Part shown: one piece after another, positions 6,979 through 7,065 of the stretch
Layout of the letters: each line of letters opens with the position of its first letter
How positions within the stretch are numbered: the first letter of the stretch is position 1
Notes under the pieces: model-generated
Databases searched by the model: none
What the model was told of the DNA's origin: nothing
The model's input: only the letters and a program-made list of their open reading frames with translations
Position numbers and translations under genes: made by a program
Origin: JAKEGK01 sp036507695
GTDB lineage: Bacteria > Pseudomonadota > Gammaproteobacteria > SZUA-152
DNA length: 7,065 bases
Reading direction: 5' to 3'
Assembly: GCA_036507695.1 (NCBI GenBank)
Contig: DATCIR010000061.1
Coordinates: forward strand, 1 to 7,065

Positions 6979-7065
6979 GGTATGCGATAGACTCTACAAT
7001 AAGGGAAAAGAATGGTAAAAACTATTGATTCTGTTTTTTGAAAATAGTTTGTTTTATTGTAACTA
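6979..7065 (-). promoter_or_regulatory. AT-rich leader upstream of lolA, probable promoter region
   Basis: The 87 bases before lolA are strongly AT-rich compared with the genes and contain no credible coding frame. This is where a promoter for lolA or the whole cluster would be expected. TATTGT (minus strand, 6996-7001) is a fair -10 candidate, but no good -35 box sits 16-18 bp upstream of it, so I do not define a promoter. The nested inverted repeats at 6995-7061 fall in this region. Confidence 0.35.
6995..7061. repeat. Two nested perfect 8-bp inverted repeats
   Basis: The outer pair is TACAATAA (6995-7002) with TTATTGTA (7054-7061). The inner pair is AAACTATT (7019-7026) with AATAGTTT (7043-7050), separated by 16 bases in which TTC (7029-7031) can pair with GAA (7040-7042) past a two-base bulge. 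The spacers between outer and inner arms are unequal (16 and 3 bases), so it is not one continuous cruciform. It could be regulator binding sites, a weak AT-rich terminator for the gene upstream of lolA (minus-strand TTTTT follows the inner stem), or chance in AT-rich DNA. Confidence 0.5.

Overview
The window is a chromosomal segment from a gammaproteobacterium. On the minus strand, in transcription order, are lolA, rarA (mgsA), crcB, serS and cysG. Pseudomonas and related gammaproteobacteria carry essentially this order downstream of ftsK, and that conserved order together with the protein sequences is the basis for the assignment. I cannot place it to genus. Base composition and coding style look uniform, and I see no insertion sequence, phage gene, tRNA, rRNA or CRISPR array.

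Layout, left to right. Bases 2-1510 (+) hold the 3' part of a PAS-GGDEF-EAL cyclic-di-GMP gene whose 5' end lies outside the window. Bases 1511-1696 are a convergent intergenic stretch with one weak stem-loop and no clear terminator. Bases 1697-6978 (-) are the five-gene cluster: cysG (siroheme synthase), serS (seryl-tRNA synthetase), crcB (fluoride channel), rarA (replication-associated AAA+ ATPase) and lolA (periplasmic lipoprotein carrier). Gaps inside the cluster are 22, 72, 82 and 30 bp, so co-transcription is plausible. The AT-rich 72-bp gap before serS may hold an internal promoter. Bases 6979-7065 are an AT-rich leader upstream of lolA containing two nested perfect 8-bp inverted repeats.

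The five clustered genes do not form a pathway. They are housekeeping functions kept together by ancestry: lipoprotein sorting, fork maintenance, fluoride export, tRNA charging and siroheme synthesis. The signalling gene is a separate, convergent unit. All the proteins look intact, with their key catalytic or binding residues present. I found no convincing sign of an undescribed system. The items most worth a second look are the nested inverted repeats before lolA and the fully intact double GGDEF/EAL enzyme.
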